DNA from: Ctenosaura bakeri
Taxonomy: Eukaryota > Chordata > Lepidosauria > Squamata > Iguanidae
DNA: 64,000 bases
Assembly: GCA_948474755.1 (NCBI GenBank)
Contig: CAOLHI010000620.1
Span: 186,501-250,500, forward strand
Reading direction: 5' to 3'
Position 1 is the stretch's first letter. Every line of letters starts with the position of its first letter. The position numbers and the translations under genes are program-made. Under the pieces are notes generated by a model, which saw only the letters and a program-made list of their open reading frames with translations, had not been told where the DNA came from and did not search any database. This document shows positions 40,201 to 52,200 of this stretch, in pieces.

Positions 40201-43200
40201 TATGTGCCCCTCTTTTTTATTTCTGTCTGTTATCTGTGGGGGAACCCACAGAATCTGGGTTTAAGGTTGAGTTCTGTGGAAAACAGGGCAAAGTGCTCAA
40301 AGATGGGGGGGTGTGTGCTGTGGCTACACGGGAAAGGCTGTCTTCCTTGAAACAAGACATACTGTGGTTAAGTTAGCCCAAACTCCACAACACCATGAAT
40401 GCATTCATCTCATGCACCGCATGGGCACTCCTAGTTTTCCAGTGTTAAAAAAGTTGGCAGGTTGCTGTAAAGGGTGTTCTTTGAAGCTTGTAGTGTGTTC
40501 CTTGATTGTGCAATTTTCAAAAAACCAAGTCCAAGCAGCTGCCAGCACCACGGGTTAGTTCCCCGGGGCCAACTGCTCCATTCCAGTTGGTTCATTGTGA
40601 CATTGAAAGGGGGCCCCCAGTAAACAATCACTCGGAGGGGGGGAAATTTTTGCTCTTTTAATGATTTTAGCAGGGACATTTTCCCGCTATGTGTTGAAAC
40701 AAAAGTCTGATGTGTGTCAAGTCCTCAAGAATTGGTGTTCCCTGATTAGAGGCAGTTTGGTTGCTCTCTTCCAAAAATTGCAAACCCAAGGGAGCCCAAT
40801 TTTTTCAAAAACATTAACGTTTAAAAAAAAGGGGTCATTCCCCAAAACTGCCAGTTTTTTTTAAAATGGAGTGGCTCCAAAGAAGGGGTTTTTTTAAAAT
40901 TTGACACAGCTTTCAACTATGGAGATCTGCCTTGATTTTTTGGGGGAAAAGTTTTACTGCCTGTTTAAAAATAGGCTTGGAGTAGTGTAATCAATGCAAC
41001 CCCCTATAGTATCTGTTAAAAAACAGCCCTTTCCCTTGTCCATGAAGGTGTTTGGGAGTTTTTCCTGGGGGGCCCTTCCCAAAAACCAAAAGGAAAAAAA
41101 AGCCAAAAACCCCCATTCCCCCCTTTTTTTTGGGTTTTAGAATTTTTTTAAAGGGGAATTTTTTTTCATGCTGGTGGGGAATTTGTGTTGTGTTAAGAAA
41201 TGCCTCCTTCCAGGAACAGCAAATGGGATTGTTTTAAAAGCTTCTTAATTTTTTCCCGGGTTAGGAGCTTTCACGACCAGGTTCAACCCCCCTGGGCCCC
41301 CGGCCCTCGGGGAAAAAGGGAAACTTTCGAAAGGGAGATGGAAAATGTGGTAGTCTACACAGGGGGGGGAGACAAAATTTGAGTTAAAAGGTTTACCAAG
41401 GCCCAGGAGGGGGGGGCATAAATGTCCTTAGAAATTAAAAAAAAAAACAAAAGGGCATTTCCCCCCCCGTTTCCCACCTTAGGAGTTTTGTTTGCCTTTT
41501 TAATTTGAAAAATTTTTCTTCTCCCTTTTAAATTGCCCCAGAAGCCCCTTTTATGCCATGCAAAGTGAGATGGATTCAAATTGGGTCCCGCACAATGTGT
41601 ATTTTTGTTAAAAACCCAAAAGGGGTGAAACCAATTAAGGGAAGGGGTTCAAAATAAAACCCCTTTTTATGGGAAGTTAAAAAAAAGCGGGGTTTGGTTT
41701 TTCCTTTGGGTTTTTAAAAAATGATGCCAATTATGATGAAATTAAAAGTCCCACAGCAAAACCGGAGTTATTTAATTGGTTTTTTTCCCCCGGGACCAAA
41801 AAAGGTGGTTAACATTTTTATTATATTTTCCTTCCCCCAAAGCCCGATTTTTGGGAAAAAGAGGTTTAATGCTCCCAAACCCGATGGGTTTGAAATTGAA
41901 GGAAAAAGCCACGTTTTGGAAAAAATAAACGGGCCTTTATGGTCCGAAAAATCAGCCAGGGGTTTTTAAGGGTTTAAAAAGGTCTAGGGTGTGGGTTTTT
42001 TAAAAAAGGTTTTTGATCCCCGGGTTTTGTCCGAGGGAAAGGGGAAATTTTAAAAATTTTCCCTTTCCATGTGGATGATTTGTGTTTTTTTTTTGCCAAA
42101 ACAAAATCAAGCACAAGTGTTTGAGAATAACTGGAAAAAAAATTCCAAGTTAAAAAACTGGGTCCAGTTCAAAACTTTCTGGGGGTTAAGTACAACAAGT
42201 CAAAAATGGGTTTTTTGCTGTGTCAGAAACAAAAGATTGTGAAGTTGTTAAAAAAAGCAAAAACCCACTGCAAGGCTTAAAAAACCCACGGGGGCCCCCG
42301 GTTTTTTAAAAACATTGGTATAAATGTTTCCTGACATACATCTGTATCAATCTGTCATCGGGGGTTCGTACTTAGCAAGTACCTGCCCCCTAATTGCTTA
42401 AGTGTAAACATTTTTGGGGGGAAATGTGTGCTAAGCCTACCCCGTATCATTGGCAAGGTGTGAAAAAAGTGCTTAGGTACCTGAAAGGTTTTTTGGGGGA
42501 TTGTTTGTGTATTTTTCCCAAAGAACAGCCTACATTGGTGTGTTACTCTGATAGTGATTTTGCAGAAAAAGTGAATTGAAGAGCACATCTGGTTATGTTA
42601 TCATTTACAGTGGAGTGGTTATTGATTGGAAAACTAAGAAACAAACATGTTTATCTTTGTCAACAATGGAGGCTGAGTACGTGAGTTTGTCTACACTCTG
42701 TACTGAACTAGAGTGGTTCATACAGTTGTTAAAAGATCTGGAAATCCATATTCCCCAATCAGTACAAATATATTGTGATTCACAAGCCTGCATTCACATG
42801 GCAAGTTCTGACACAACTTCCTCGTAAAGCACATTGACATTAAGTTTCACAATGTAAAGTTGGTTTTGGGGAAATGGGGAAAAGGGTCTCTCAATTATGC
42901 CTTCAAATGGAAAATTAGCTGATGTGTTTACTAAACCACTATCTGCTTTAGCATTTGGTCAGCCTTTAAGTAAACTGGGGGTTTTACAAAAATTTTCCCG
43001 TCCAAAGTGGCTAAATATGTGACTAAAATTTGTTCCACAAGGAGTAGGGGAGTGTTGCATTATGTGGATGCAAAAAGGACTCCTTGCTCCAAAAATTTTT
43101 CACAGCTCTTGTGTGTGTGTGTGTGAGAACGCAAACTGTTACAAACTTGTTGTTATGGCTAGCCAGTTCCATGGGAAACTTTTCCTCAGCGTTATCAGCT

Positions 43201-46200
43201 TGTCTGGAACTGGCACACAGCTGCGCCATCATATGTGTTTTTGCTACATGACATGTTATGGCTATGAACTTGTTATTCACGCTTGTTGTCGTGAGGTGAA
43301 GGTGCCTAAAGCATGTTTACTGCATATCATATAAACCCCATGCCTTGTGTAAAAGTCTCTCTGTTCTTTTCTCTTTGCACTCTGTTGCTGATCTGCCATG
43401 ATGTTGGGCAGAATAGATTTTGCTTCTGTAACTTAGGCTGTTTTGACATTCTTTTTTACTAATAAACATAGTCAATCTGCTAGTATGACCTCAGCAGTGT
43501 TTTGTTACTTGCTACGTGAAGCAGGCATGAAGTCTAAAGCAAGCAGGAGTTTTTATTTCTTTTTATCAGCAGGAGTTTCTCGACTCCTGTTTTGCAACAC
43601 TTTCCAGTTTCCGTGGACCGGGGACTCCTCTACGCGTTCCCGCCGTTCCCACTGCTCGGCCGGACGATATCGAAGATCCTCGCCGACCGAGCCGACGCGA
43701 TCCTGGTAGCCCCGTACTGGCCGAGGCAACATTGGTTCGCACCCCTGCTGCAAGCCGCACGAGACGACCTGCTCCGGTTGCCACCGACACCGGACCTGCT
43801 CTCCCACTCCGGCGGCCGAGTCCTCCATCCGGACCTGCCACGCCTGGCCCTCCATGCCTGGAGGATATCGCACTAGACGATCCCGTGCTCGGTACCGTCC
43901 TCGTCGCGGCCAGGAAGGAATCCACCCGTCGCAACTATCAATACAAGTGGCGACGCTTCCTGACCTTCGCTAACGAGAGGAGTGAGCCGGTATCGCCCGC
44001 GGGGCTCTCTACCGTCCTGCATTTCCTCCTGCACCTCCGGCAACAGGGGCTGGCGTTTCCATCCCTGAAGGTGTATCTCTCCGCGATCGTGGCATACCAA
44101 CCGCCACGGTCGGCTGCCTCGGCCTTCTTCAGGAACGATACCGTTAAGCGGTTCCTGAAAGGACTTCATCATCTCTACCCGCCAGTATCGCCGCCGCTAC
44201 CGCCGTGGTCCCTCTCGCTGGTGCTCTCGCAGCTGACAAAGCCGCCCTTCGAGCCGATGGCGACCTCGGATGATAGGCTCCTGACCATGAAAACTGCCTT
44301 CTTGGTAGCGGTGACCTCAGCGAGGCGAGCGGGTGAGATCACAGCTCTTCGATCCGATGAGCCCTTCACGGTCTTCCACAGAGACAAGGTGGTCCTGAGA
44401 CCTGACATCTCGTTCCTGCCTAAGGTGGTGTCCAGTTTCCATCTCAACCAGGACATCATCCTGCCTGCCTTCTTCCCGAACCCGACGACACCGTTGGAGC
44501 GGTCTCTCCACTCCCTGGACGTGCGTCGGGCCGTGGCCTTCTACATGGACAGGACTGCTTCCTTCCGACAGACGCCGCATCTCTTCGTTTGCTATGGGCG
44601 ACGTCGGAAGGGCCTCAAAGTGTCCACCCAGCGCTTCTCCAAATGGGTGGTGAGGACTATTCAACTGGCGTATGAGCTCGCGAGGAAGCCTCCGCCAGTC
44701 CTGCTTCGAGCCCACTCCACCAGAGCAGTGGCTACTTCTGCGGCCCTCCTGCGAGGAGTTGACCTGCATGAACTCTGCCGTGTGGCGACCTGGTCCCAAC
44801 CATCGACCTTCGTGCGCCACTACAGGCTCGACTGCCGGTCGCGCAGAGATGCCCGGTTTGGACGTGAGGTGTTGGCTTCCGTGCTGTAGGACCTGACCCG
44901 CCGTCCGACCGGTAAGCTACACAGTCTCCTAGTGTATGAAGGCACAGAGACCACGAAGAAGAAGAACAGGTTGCTTACCTGTAACTGTGGTTCTTCGAGT
45001 GGTCATCTGTGCCATCATACACACCCGCCCTTCCTCCCCTCTTTCTCAGGTCCCTGTAGGTTCTACGGCGGACGACAGAACTGAGGAGAGACCGTTGCTC
45101 GGCGGGAGGAGCATGCGCAGTACCGGCGTGGGGGAGGGGTTCCCACCAAGCGAACAAGCTCTAGAAGTTTCCGAACGCTACCGCGCAGGCGCTAAAGCTC
45201 CTAGTGTATGATGGCACAGATGACCACTCGAAGAACCACAGTTACAGGTAAGCAACCTGTTCCTTTCACAGATGACGTAATTATATTTTTGGAGCATCCA
45301 CAAGAATCAATTCAGGCATTGATGGAAACTTTGCAAAGATATGGTCACGTGGCAGGATATAAGATAGATAAGGAAAAGGCAATGATGATGACATTGAAAA
45401 TGACTAAAAAAGAGCAAGCTGATTTGGAGAGTAGATCTGGATGTCAATTAACTAAGAAAACAAGATACTTAGGAATTATGTTAACGAAAAGGAACCAAGA
45501 ATTATTCGACAACAACTATTTGAAGATATGGAAAGAGATTAAAAATGATATGGAAAAATTGAAAAATCTAAATCCATCTCTCCTGGGAAGAATAAAAATG
45601 CTTTCAAAATGTCCTTATTACCAAAACTTATGTTCCCTTTTTTCAGAATTTACCAGTAATAGGAAGAGAGAAAATATTTAAAGAATGGGAAAAGGATCTT
45701 CAAAAGTTTATTTGGCAAGGGAAAAAGCCAAGGATAAGATTTAAAACACTTCAGCATGCAAAAGAAAGAGGAGGATTTGATCTTCCATCACTGAAAATTT
45801 ATTATTATGCATGCTGCCTAGATTGGATTAAAGACTGGATTCAGTTAGAGAGAACAAACATGAAAGATTTGGAAGAAATAAATAACAGATTTGGATGGCA
45901 TGGATATTTATGTTATGATTGATTAGCGGTGAATAAGGAGTTCAACAATCATTGCATCCGGAAGACTCTGTTAAAGGTTTGGCTACAAATAAAACGGAAA
46001 TATTATACAGAACTTTCAACATGGACTTCACCACAAGAAGCATATAAAATTGCTCCAACAAAACAGGGAAATTTATTAACATATCAAGACATATTGAAAT
46101 GGGAAGGGGATAAACCAAGAATGTGTACGATGGAAGAATTAAAGGCTGATGGGCATGAGTTAAATTGGTTCCCATGGCGACAACTAAAAGAAAGGTTTAA

Positions 46201-49200
46201 AATGGATCAAAAACTATGGATTTGAGAGAAAAGCTAATGAATTGGACTTATTAATGAAGGGAAATCAAAAGAAAAGAATTTCAAAATTCTATAGACTATT
46301 GTTGAAAAGAGAAATGGAATCAGAAGTAATTAAAGATACAATGGTTAAATGGGCTCAGAATGTGGGACACCCGATCGAATTAGAAGTTTGGGAGAAAGTA
46401 TGGAAAACTGATATAAAATTTACCCCAAACTTAAATTTAAGAGAAAACTTTTACAAAATGTTACATAGATGGTATATGACCCCAGAAAGATTACATAAAA
46501 TAACTAAAAATGGGAATGTGAAATGTTGGAAGTGTGATGAAAAGATTGGGTCCTGTAAAAATGAACTTTGGAATGATACTGGAATTTTATTTGTTAAATA
46601 TGTTAGGACAAGAAAGGGAGATTAGAAGTCATCAGAAGATATTTTTATATTTGATTACAGCTGCAAGGTTGACATACATGCAACACTGGAAAGAAAAGAA
46701 AGATATTGATTTAGGAGAGTGGAAATTATAAGTTCTGGATATGGTAGAGACAGAAAAGTTAGCATTTTCATTGAAAAATAAACCTATCCAGCACTTTGAA
46801 AGGGAATGAAAAGGAGTTTTGGAATGGATAAAAAATTAAAAGTATATCAAAACAAAGAAAGAGATAATGAAATGTAACTGTTATTCTTTCTTTTTCTTTT
46901 GGTAAATGGAAACAAAGAAGACTCAACTGGAGTAAAAACAATATGAAAGCGGGGGAGGGTGTGATAGATCCAATAATGGGGTAAATCCACTTTATTTTTT
47001 ATGCAACAAAACTTTTAATAAAAATATTTTTTTAAAAATCTTAGCCTAAAGACAAAACTTGGGTTTCAAAAGCTAGCACCAAGATTTTTGTACATTTTTG
47101 GTTGGCTTAATGAAGATATGACCACAAAATGGACTTCGGTATGTGTTCTAAGTTCAGCAAAGCTACCTCAGCATTTCAAGGTCACAAAATGTTTGTTCAA
47201 GTACTTCCCTAAAATGTATTGTATGATGACCTCATTTATGAGAGACAGAATCCTCCCTAGAAGAATGACTTCTGGTCTCCATGTATGAAAAAAATATCTT
47301 TTCAAGGGCGTTGTTTTCCTTTATTCTGTTAGGTAGACGTGCTAGAGGGTGGGTTTAGAATCCAAAGAACAACTGCAGGAACTCACTTTGAATTTTCTTT
47401 CACAAATCACAAATGAATATCTGCCTTATTGTGTAGGTTAAAAAAAATATTCCTTAAATGACTTTAAAGTGGTTATAGCAGTTAGAAGGATGATTGCTGT
47501 ATGTGCATGAGAAGAGAAAATAGTGACTTATCATTCTACTGTCATGGGAATCTTCAGAACCGTTTTAAATTATACATAGTTCAGACATCAGAATAGCTGA
47601 TTTTTCTTTATTTCAGTATATTATTCACTCCATAGCCACCAAACTCTTGAAAAAGGTGTTTTTTCCCCGTCAGATGTATGCCTTGAAGTATTTTTGCTAT
47701 TCTTTGTATGTTTGTTTTAGTTTCAGATTTTCTACTGGTCCTACAATTCTAAGTCTTTATATTGTTGAAGGAATGGATTGTGGATCAAGAAATTAAAATA
47801 CTTCGTAATCCTTCATGGAATTTTGTTTCCAAACTGTATACCGTCCAACATACATACCTAAATTTGTTACACTTTTGATGAAGAAAATAGCTTATCATTA
47901 AAACTAGACTGACATTTTAAAACTTTTCCAGTTGAATTATTTCAGCACATGTTTAGAACGTTTGTCACTGAACTTAAATTGCTCAACACAGATTTTTTTT
48001 TCACATGTAGGTAAATAGAAAGGATATTTGTCCAACTCAGTTTCGCAGTTTCACTTAGTTGGATAGTAAGTTGGAATTTATTTTGATAATTGAAATTTGC
48101 ACTAGGTAAAACATTGTTCATCCTTTTTTCCAGTCCACAAAATATATGTAAATTCTTCCACTTCCATTGTTTGTTCTAAAGTGTATTTTATCTCTCTTTT
48201 TTTGTTGCAGGAGTGGACAACTTTCTCCAATATGGTATGTATAAACAATGATTTTTATAACCAAACAATGTACTTTTGTTTTAAAGGAAGCTTTATTCTG
48301 TCTTAAGAGACAGACTACCTTCCTTTTTAATTTTTTTGTTCTAGTAGAGTTCATTCACGGTGTTCAGATGTTGAATGATATGTTCAAGAGGCTAATCATA
48401 TGAAGGAAACAGTAATCATTTTGGAAGAGTCCAAATACCTGAAGGCATAAGTGTTTAAAGATGCAATCCAGTATTTATCTATCTTGTCATTAATTTCATT
48501 GAAATGGAAAAGAAATATAAATTGGCTCTAAAATTCTATTTTTTTTAAAAAAATGTCAAAAGTTCATATCATTTTTCTTCTATTTTCAGCATAAACTCAA
48601 GATCTTTGGTTAAGTATAAGCATTAACTATAGCTGTATATGCGGGATAAAAAATAATGAAGAATGAATTTATTCTTTTAGGCCTATATTCAGTTACATCA
48701 TTGCACTAGCAGAATGCTTGTTGCATTAACAATGGCCATTTAGAATCAGTGCAAAGACAGTATCTATTATGGTTTTTGTTCCACAAGCAATTGTACAGCT
48801 AGTTCCGCAACCAGCACAGCTACTTGGGCAAGTATAATTTAGTGTAACTGTACTAGTGGAGATTTTCATTCCACTACCTTTAAATTAGATGTAAGTCAGA
48901 GTGTCTTGAACTAAATTATTAACTGTGCCAAAACAGTTTTGAACTAGACCAAAATACTATTTTAAACTTAAATTAGATCTCTCCCCGCTTCACATATGTA
49001 ATCTTACTGTTTTTCTAATCTAGTCTTAATTTTTTTCCTTTTTCTCGGTTTACAAAAGTATGGATTTGATGACAAAGCAAGGCATGCTGACAAAATAAGA
49101 TTGAGTTGGCAGTATGAAGAGGCCAAAAAGAGGTAGGTACACTGAGGTCTAATGTTGACCACTTACAATCACTTGGTGCTTGAACATGTAATTATGTAGT

Positions 49201-52200
49201 GCAGGTTTTAATCAGTATATGTCATGGATGTCTTGCATTATGAATATGTAATAAACTGAGTTTTTGCAGCCTTGTACTCTTCAGATGTGATGGACTGCAG
49301 TGACCACACCAACTGGGTATACTGACAATTGTAATAACTTCCTTTGATTTTTAGTATGTTAAAAGCAGTAGCACATGTCAAGTGAGATAGCCCAAATCTA
49401 CACAGTAAATATATTCTAGAGACAACATATTGATTTGTGTTGCATAGTTTTCCAAACTTCCTTGTATATCATGATAAAAGAAAACATAAAGTGGCTTTCC
49501 TTCCATCTAAAGAGCTCTAGGAGAGAAAACTATCTGATAGCCTCTAAAAGATGGAGCTGAAGCTGGCCTTATTGCTTGACTGGAAAGCAGAGACTAACAT
49601 GTGCTTGCTAAGGAGGGAGAGCTTGCAAACTGAGGCTGAGATCCTGTCAGCTGGTATAATGAAGCACTTGTGGTAGGACTGTGGGCGCATTGGTAATAGG
49701 GAATGGATAAGGTGGAGGCAAATCTATTACTGTCAAGCTAGAGAGTTTCTCTCCAGGCTCCTGAGCTGCTTGGGAACTGACAGGAAAGCTTTTGCTCCCA
49801 GATGTGATGGTTTTCTCCACCTCTCTCACCCTGCCACTGCCCACTCCTGCACAACGTTCATCATGCCAGCATTATGGATCATTATTGTGGCATCAAGTGC
49901 CAACAGGATTCCAGCCTCAGAAATAAAGTGTTAGTAATTTGTTGGCAGATTCTTAAGCAGGTCTTTGTCCCATTGCCACTCACCCCCTTTGCCCTAACAT
50001 GTTGGATGTATCAGATGATAAGACAAAGAGGGAAATTGAGGCCTGACCATTACATTACTGTTAATAATTTCAGATTGTTTGAATGACTGCAGTGATGGGT
50101 TGCCAGAGGAAAAAATGAGCCTAGTTCTAACTAGAATAGACCCTTTAAATCAACAATATTTACATAAGTATGTGCGTAATATTGGACTTAATGGATCTTA
50201 GTTTCAGGTTACCATGTCTTTTAAATGAGAAAATGTGTTGTGTTTTTTTTGGGGGGGGTATGACAAAGTAGAATAAGATAGAATACAGGGAATGGTCTGA
50301 GAATATCTGTTACTAGAATAGCATAGATGTGATCAGTAATCTGAATGAGAAAATCCATAAAAATGTAGAATATAAGGATAAAGACTGAACCATTAAAATC
50401 TATCATAATCATGTTTCCAAATAGTCACTAGAACCCAGACATTTAGTCAGTGAGATCATTCCTTAATGTATGGTATACATATATGAATATACAATTAATG
50501 TATGATTTATAAATGTATTGTTTTCATTCTGAGGTAGTTTGCCCTAAATGTGATTCCATTGTCTCTCACTTTGAAAAAAAACCTAAAAGTGCAAAACACA
50601 TTTGCTTCTTCCAGTTATCTCTGTGGTTACATTCTTCATTTATCATGCATTCCTTCCCTTTAGCTTGCTGGCATTTCTGTAGGGCTTTTGTCTCTGCAAA
50701 TATTTCTGTGTTCAGTTTCACTTTGCTCATGAAACATCCACTGCAGTTGATCGGTGTGGGTGTAGGAATGTGCTGTGTTTGGTTTAAATCTACAATTGAC
50801 AAAACTGAAGTGGTATTCACATTAAAAGGTTTAAGCAAGAACTCTTGTTTAGCCAGCCTCAGAAGACAGCAAAGTATATATGTAACCATTGGAGCTTAAC
50901 AGTTCTTTCATAACATCTAAACTTGACTCTGCCTGCTGTAGGGACCTTGTTAAGAATTCATGCGTTATTGATTTATTGTACTTGACTGTAAACAACTCCA
51001 AAGAATTTGAAATATTGAAGATGCATTTTCTTAAAACTATAGGAATCAGTTTTATTGTCTATATTAAACTGTAAACTGTTTCGGCAGTGCCTCTTCTTAT
51101 GCGTGTTCATATTGTACTTACCTGGGAGATGAGTGCTAAACAGATACTTAAAAACTTATGTATTACTACCACAACTATTAATTTTAAGAAAACTCTACTT
51201 GTGTTTGACTGAAGCAGTCTTCTTAAGACCGGTCATCACTTGTTTTGCTTATTCTTACATTGGATGCAAATCCAAATGTGGTTCAGTTTCAGTTTTGGGA
51301 TGTAGCTGGAATGTAAGGCAGTTCTTTGGATATGAGAATTCCCTGCCCCCAATCATGATAGTACAAGTTCACAAATAATGTTCACACATTTTTTAATGGA
51401 ACTTGTAAGGTGTATTGTCATATATGAAAGATTTAAATGTAGCACTCATGTTTGCCTGTTTTCCCTGTTCAACATACAGATAATAAGCTATCTGTAATAC
51501 TTAGGAGGGCAAGGCTGTGGTTTGAACATTGGATATGATCCTGGAGACCAGGGTTTGATTCCCCACTCAGCCATGGTAATCCGCTGGGTGACTTTGGGTG
51601 CGTCACAAACCCCTATCCTCAGAAAACCCCATGATAGGTTTGCTTTAGTTTTCCCATAATGACTTGGGCACTGAACAACAAATGTTTTTAAATGTTTTAA
51701 AATCAGAAGTATTTTCACAAACATGGCAGTATGAAATGATAAAGAACCTGTTGCAGAAGCAATACATGTTTTTGAAGCTCTCATAGGATGGTCAGCTAGG
51801 AGATGAATGGTGATGGTTGCTGGGTTTTCTGCTTAGGACCATTCATCATGTATTAAACACAGGATAAAACTTCTTGTAGAGTATACAAGTGTATATTCTT
51901 GGCACTGTTCCCAAATCATATCCTTGTTATTGAGAATCAAATTTTATTACATCTAAAGTAGTGAAGCTCAGAGAGAAAGAGAGGGAGAGAGATGGAAATT
52001 TATATCTGGTAATGTAACTGACCATGTCATAGTAATTGTGATCTGTCTGCCATAATTTGTTTCATGCAGTTGTTATTATAACTGCATTGCAACAATGTGG
52101 CCTACATAAGGCTGCATTTAATTATTGCTGAATAACTTTAGCATACAGGGATTTTGATCTGTTGAGCTAGAATAGCCACAGACTACATACAATCCCAGTG

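Larger units (their letters stand above)
37235..43010 (+). other. Stretch of suspect base quality (homopolymer smear)
   Basis: Isolated bases are replaced by their neighbours, giving runs such as 'cccaaaaagg', 'gggggttggggg' and 'aaaaaaagcgggg'. It starts within the DIRS RT at about 37.235 kb and fades at about 43.01 kb, crossing the DIRS/copia boundary without change. A single biological process would not respect the assembly rather than the element edges. Treat all frame breaks here as unproven. Confidence 0.8.
38524..43599 (+). mobile_element. Ty1/copia LTR retrotransposon, full length, 5.08 kb
   Basis: Two direct LTRs of about 548 and 547 bp with TG...CA ends, a perfect 5-bp target duplication CTTTC, a primer site matching the 3' end of initiator methionine tRNA, and a purine tract before the downstream LTR. 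The internal order is gag, protease region, integrase, reverse transcriptase, RNase H. Integrase upstream of reverse transcriptase is the copia order and excludes gypsy and retroviruses. It lies inside the DIRS RT/RH ORF in the same orientation. All internal frames are broken, but the damage matches the smeared sequence of this stretch and may be artefact. Copia elements are uncommon in vertebrates. Confidence 0.94.
34118..45258 (+). mobile_element. DIRS-type tyrosine-recombinase retrotransposon, interrupted by a copia element
   Basis: Bounded by a GTT trinucleotide on each side (34115-34117 and 45259-45261). It has terminal inverted repeats of about 170 and 194 bp, an internal complementary region, a Cys/His and Arg-Ser rich first ORF (34448-36886), a reverse transcriptase/RNase H ORF, and a tyrosine recombinase ORF. 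This is the diagnostic DIRS layout. Without the copia insertion it is about 6.06 kb, full length for the family. It is GC- and CpG-rich against an AT-rich intron, and two of its three ORFs are open, so it looks recent. Only the RT ORF is damaged: by the copia insertion and by the poor sequence quality of 37.2-38.5 kb. Confidence 0.95.
33387..47037 (+). mobile_element. L1-type LINE, 5'-truncated, interrupted by a DIRS element
   Basis: The L1 parts are 33387-34117 and 45262-47037, about 2.5 kb in all. The left part starts inside ORF2 at the KAPGPDAFT motif and runs through [23 protein letters not shown] and VRQGCPLS of the reverse transcriptase. The right part resumes at FTDDVII, the catalytic box, with Thr where Ala is usual. 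It then continues to a C-terminal CWKC zinc-knuckle-like motif and a 3' UTR with AATAAA at 47017. Stops and frameshifts at about 33.5, 45.68, 45.92 and 46.22 kb make it dead. An 11-bp direct repeat flanks it. There is a 5' tandem duplication at the left edge. Insertion is in sense with WWC3. Confidence 0.93.
32775..49058 (+). other. WWC3: WWC3 intron after exon f, filled by nested transposons
   Basis: 16.3 kb, GT-AG, phase 0. About 13.65 kb (33387-47037) is transposon: L1 containing DIRS containing copia. Removing them leaves an ancestral intron of about 2.6 kb. The candidate microexon lies in the remaining 3' part. 47049-48210 shows no recognisable element. Confidence 0.9.

Noticed and set aside
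39854..42590. Numerous small frames on both strands within 39.8-42.6 kb
   Set aside because: Homopolymer-driven frames in the suspect stretch; none continues a copia domain on the - strand.
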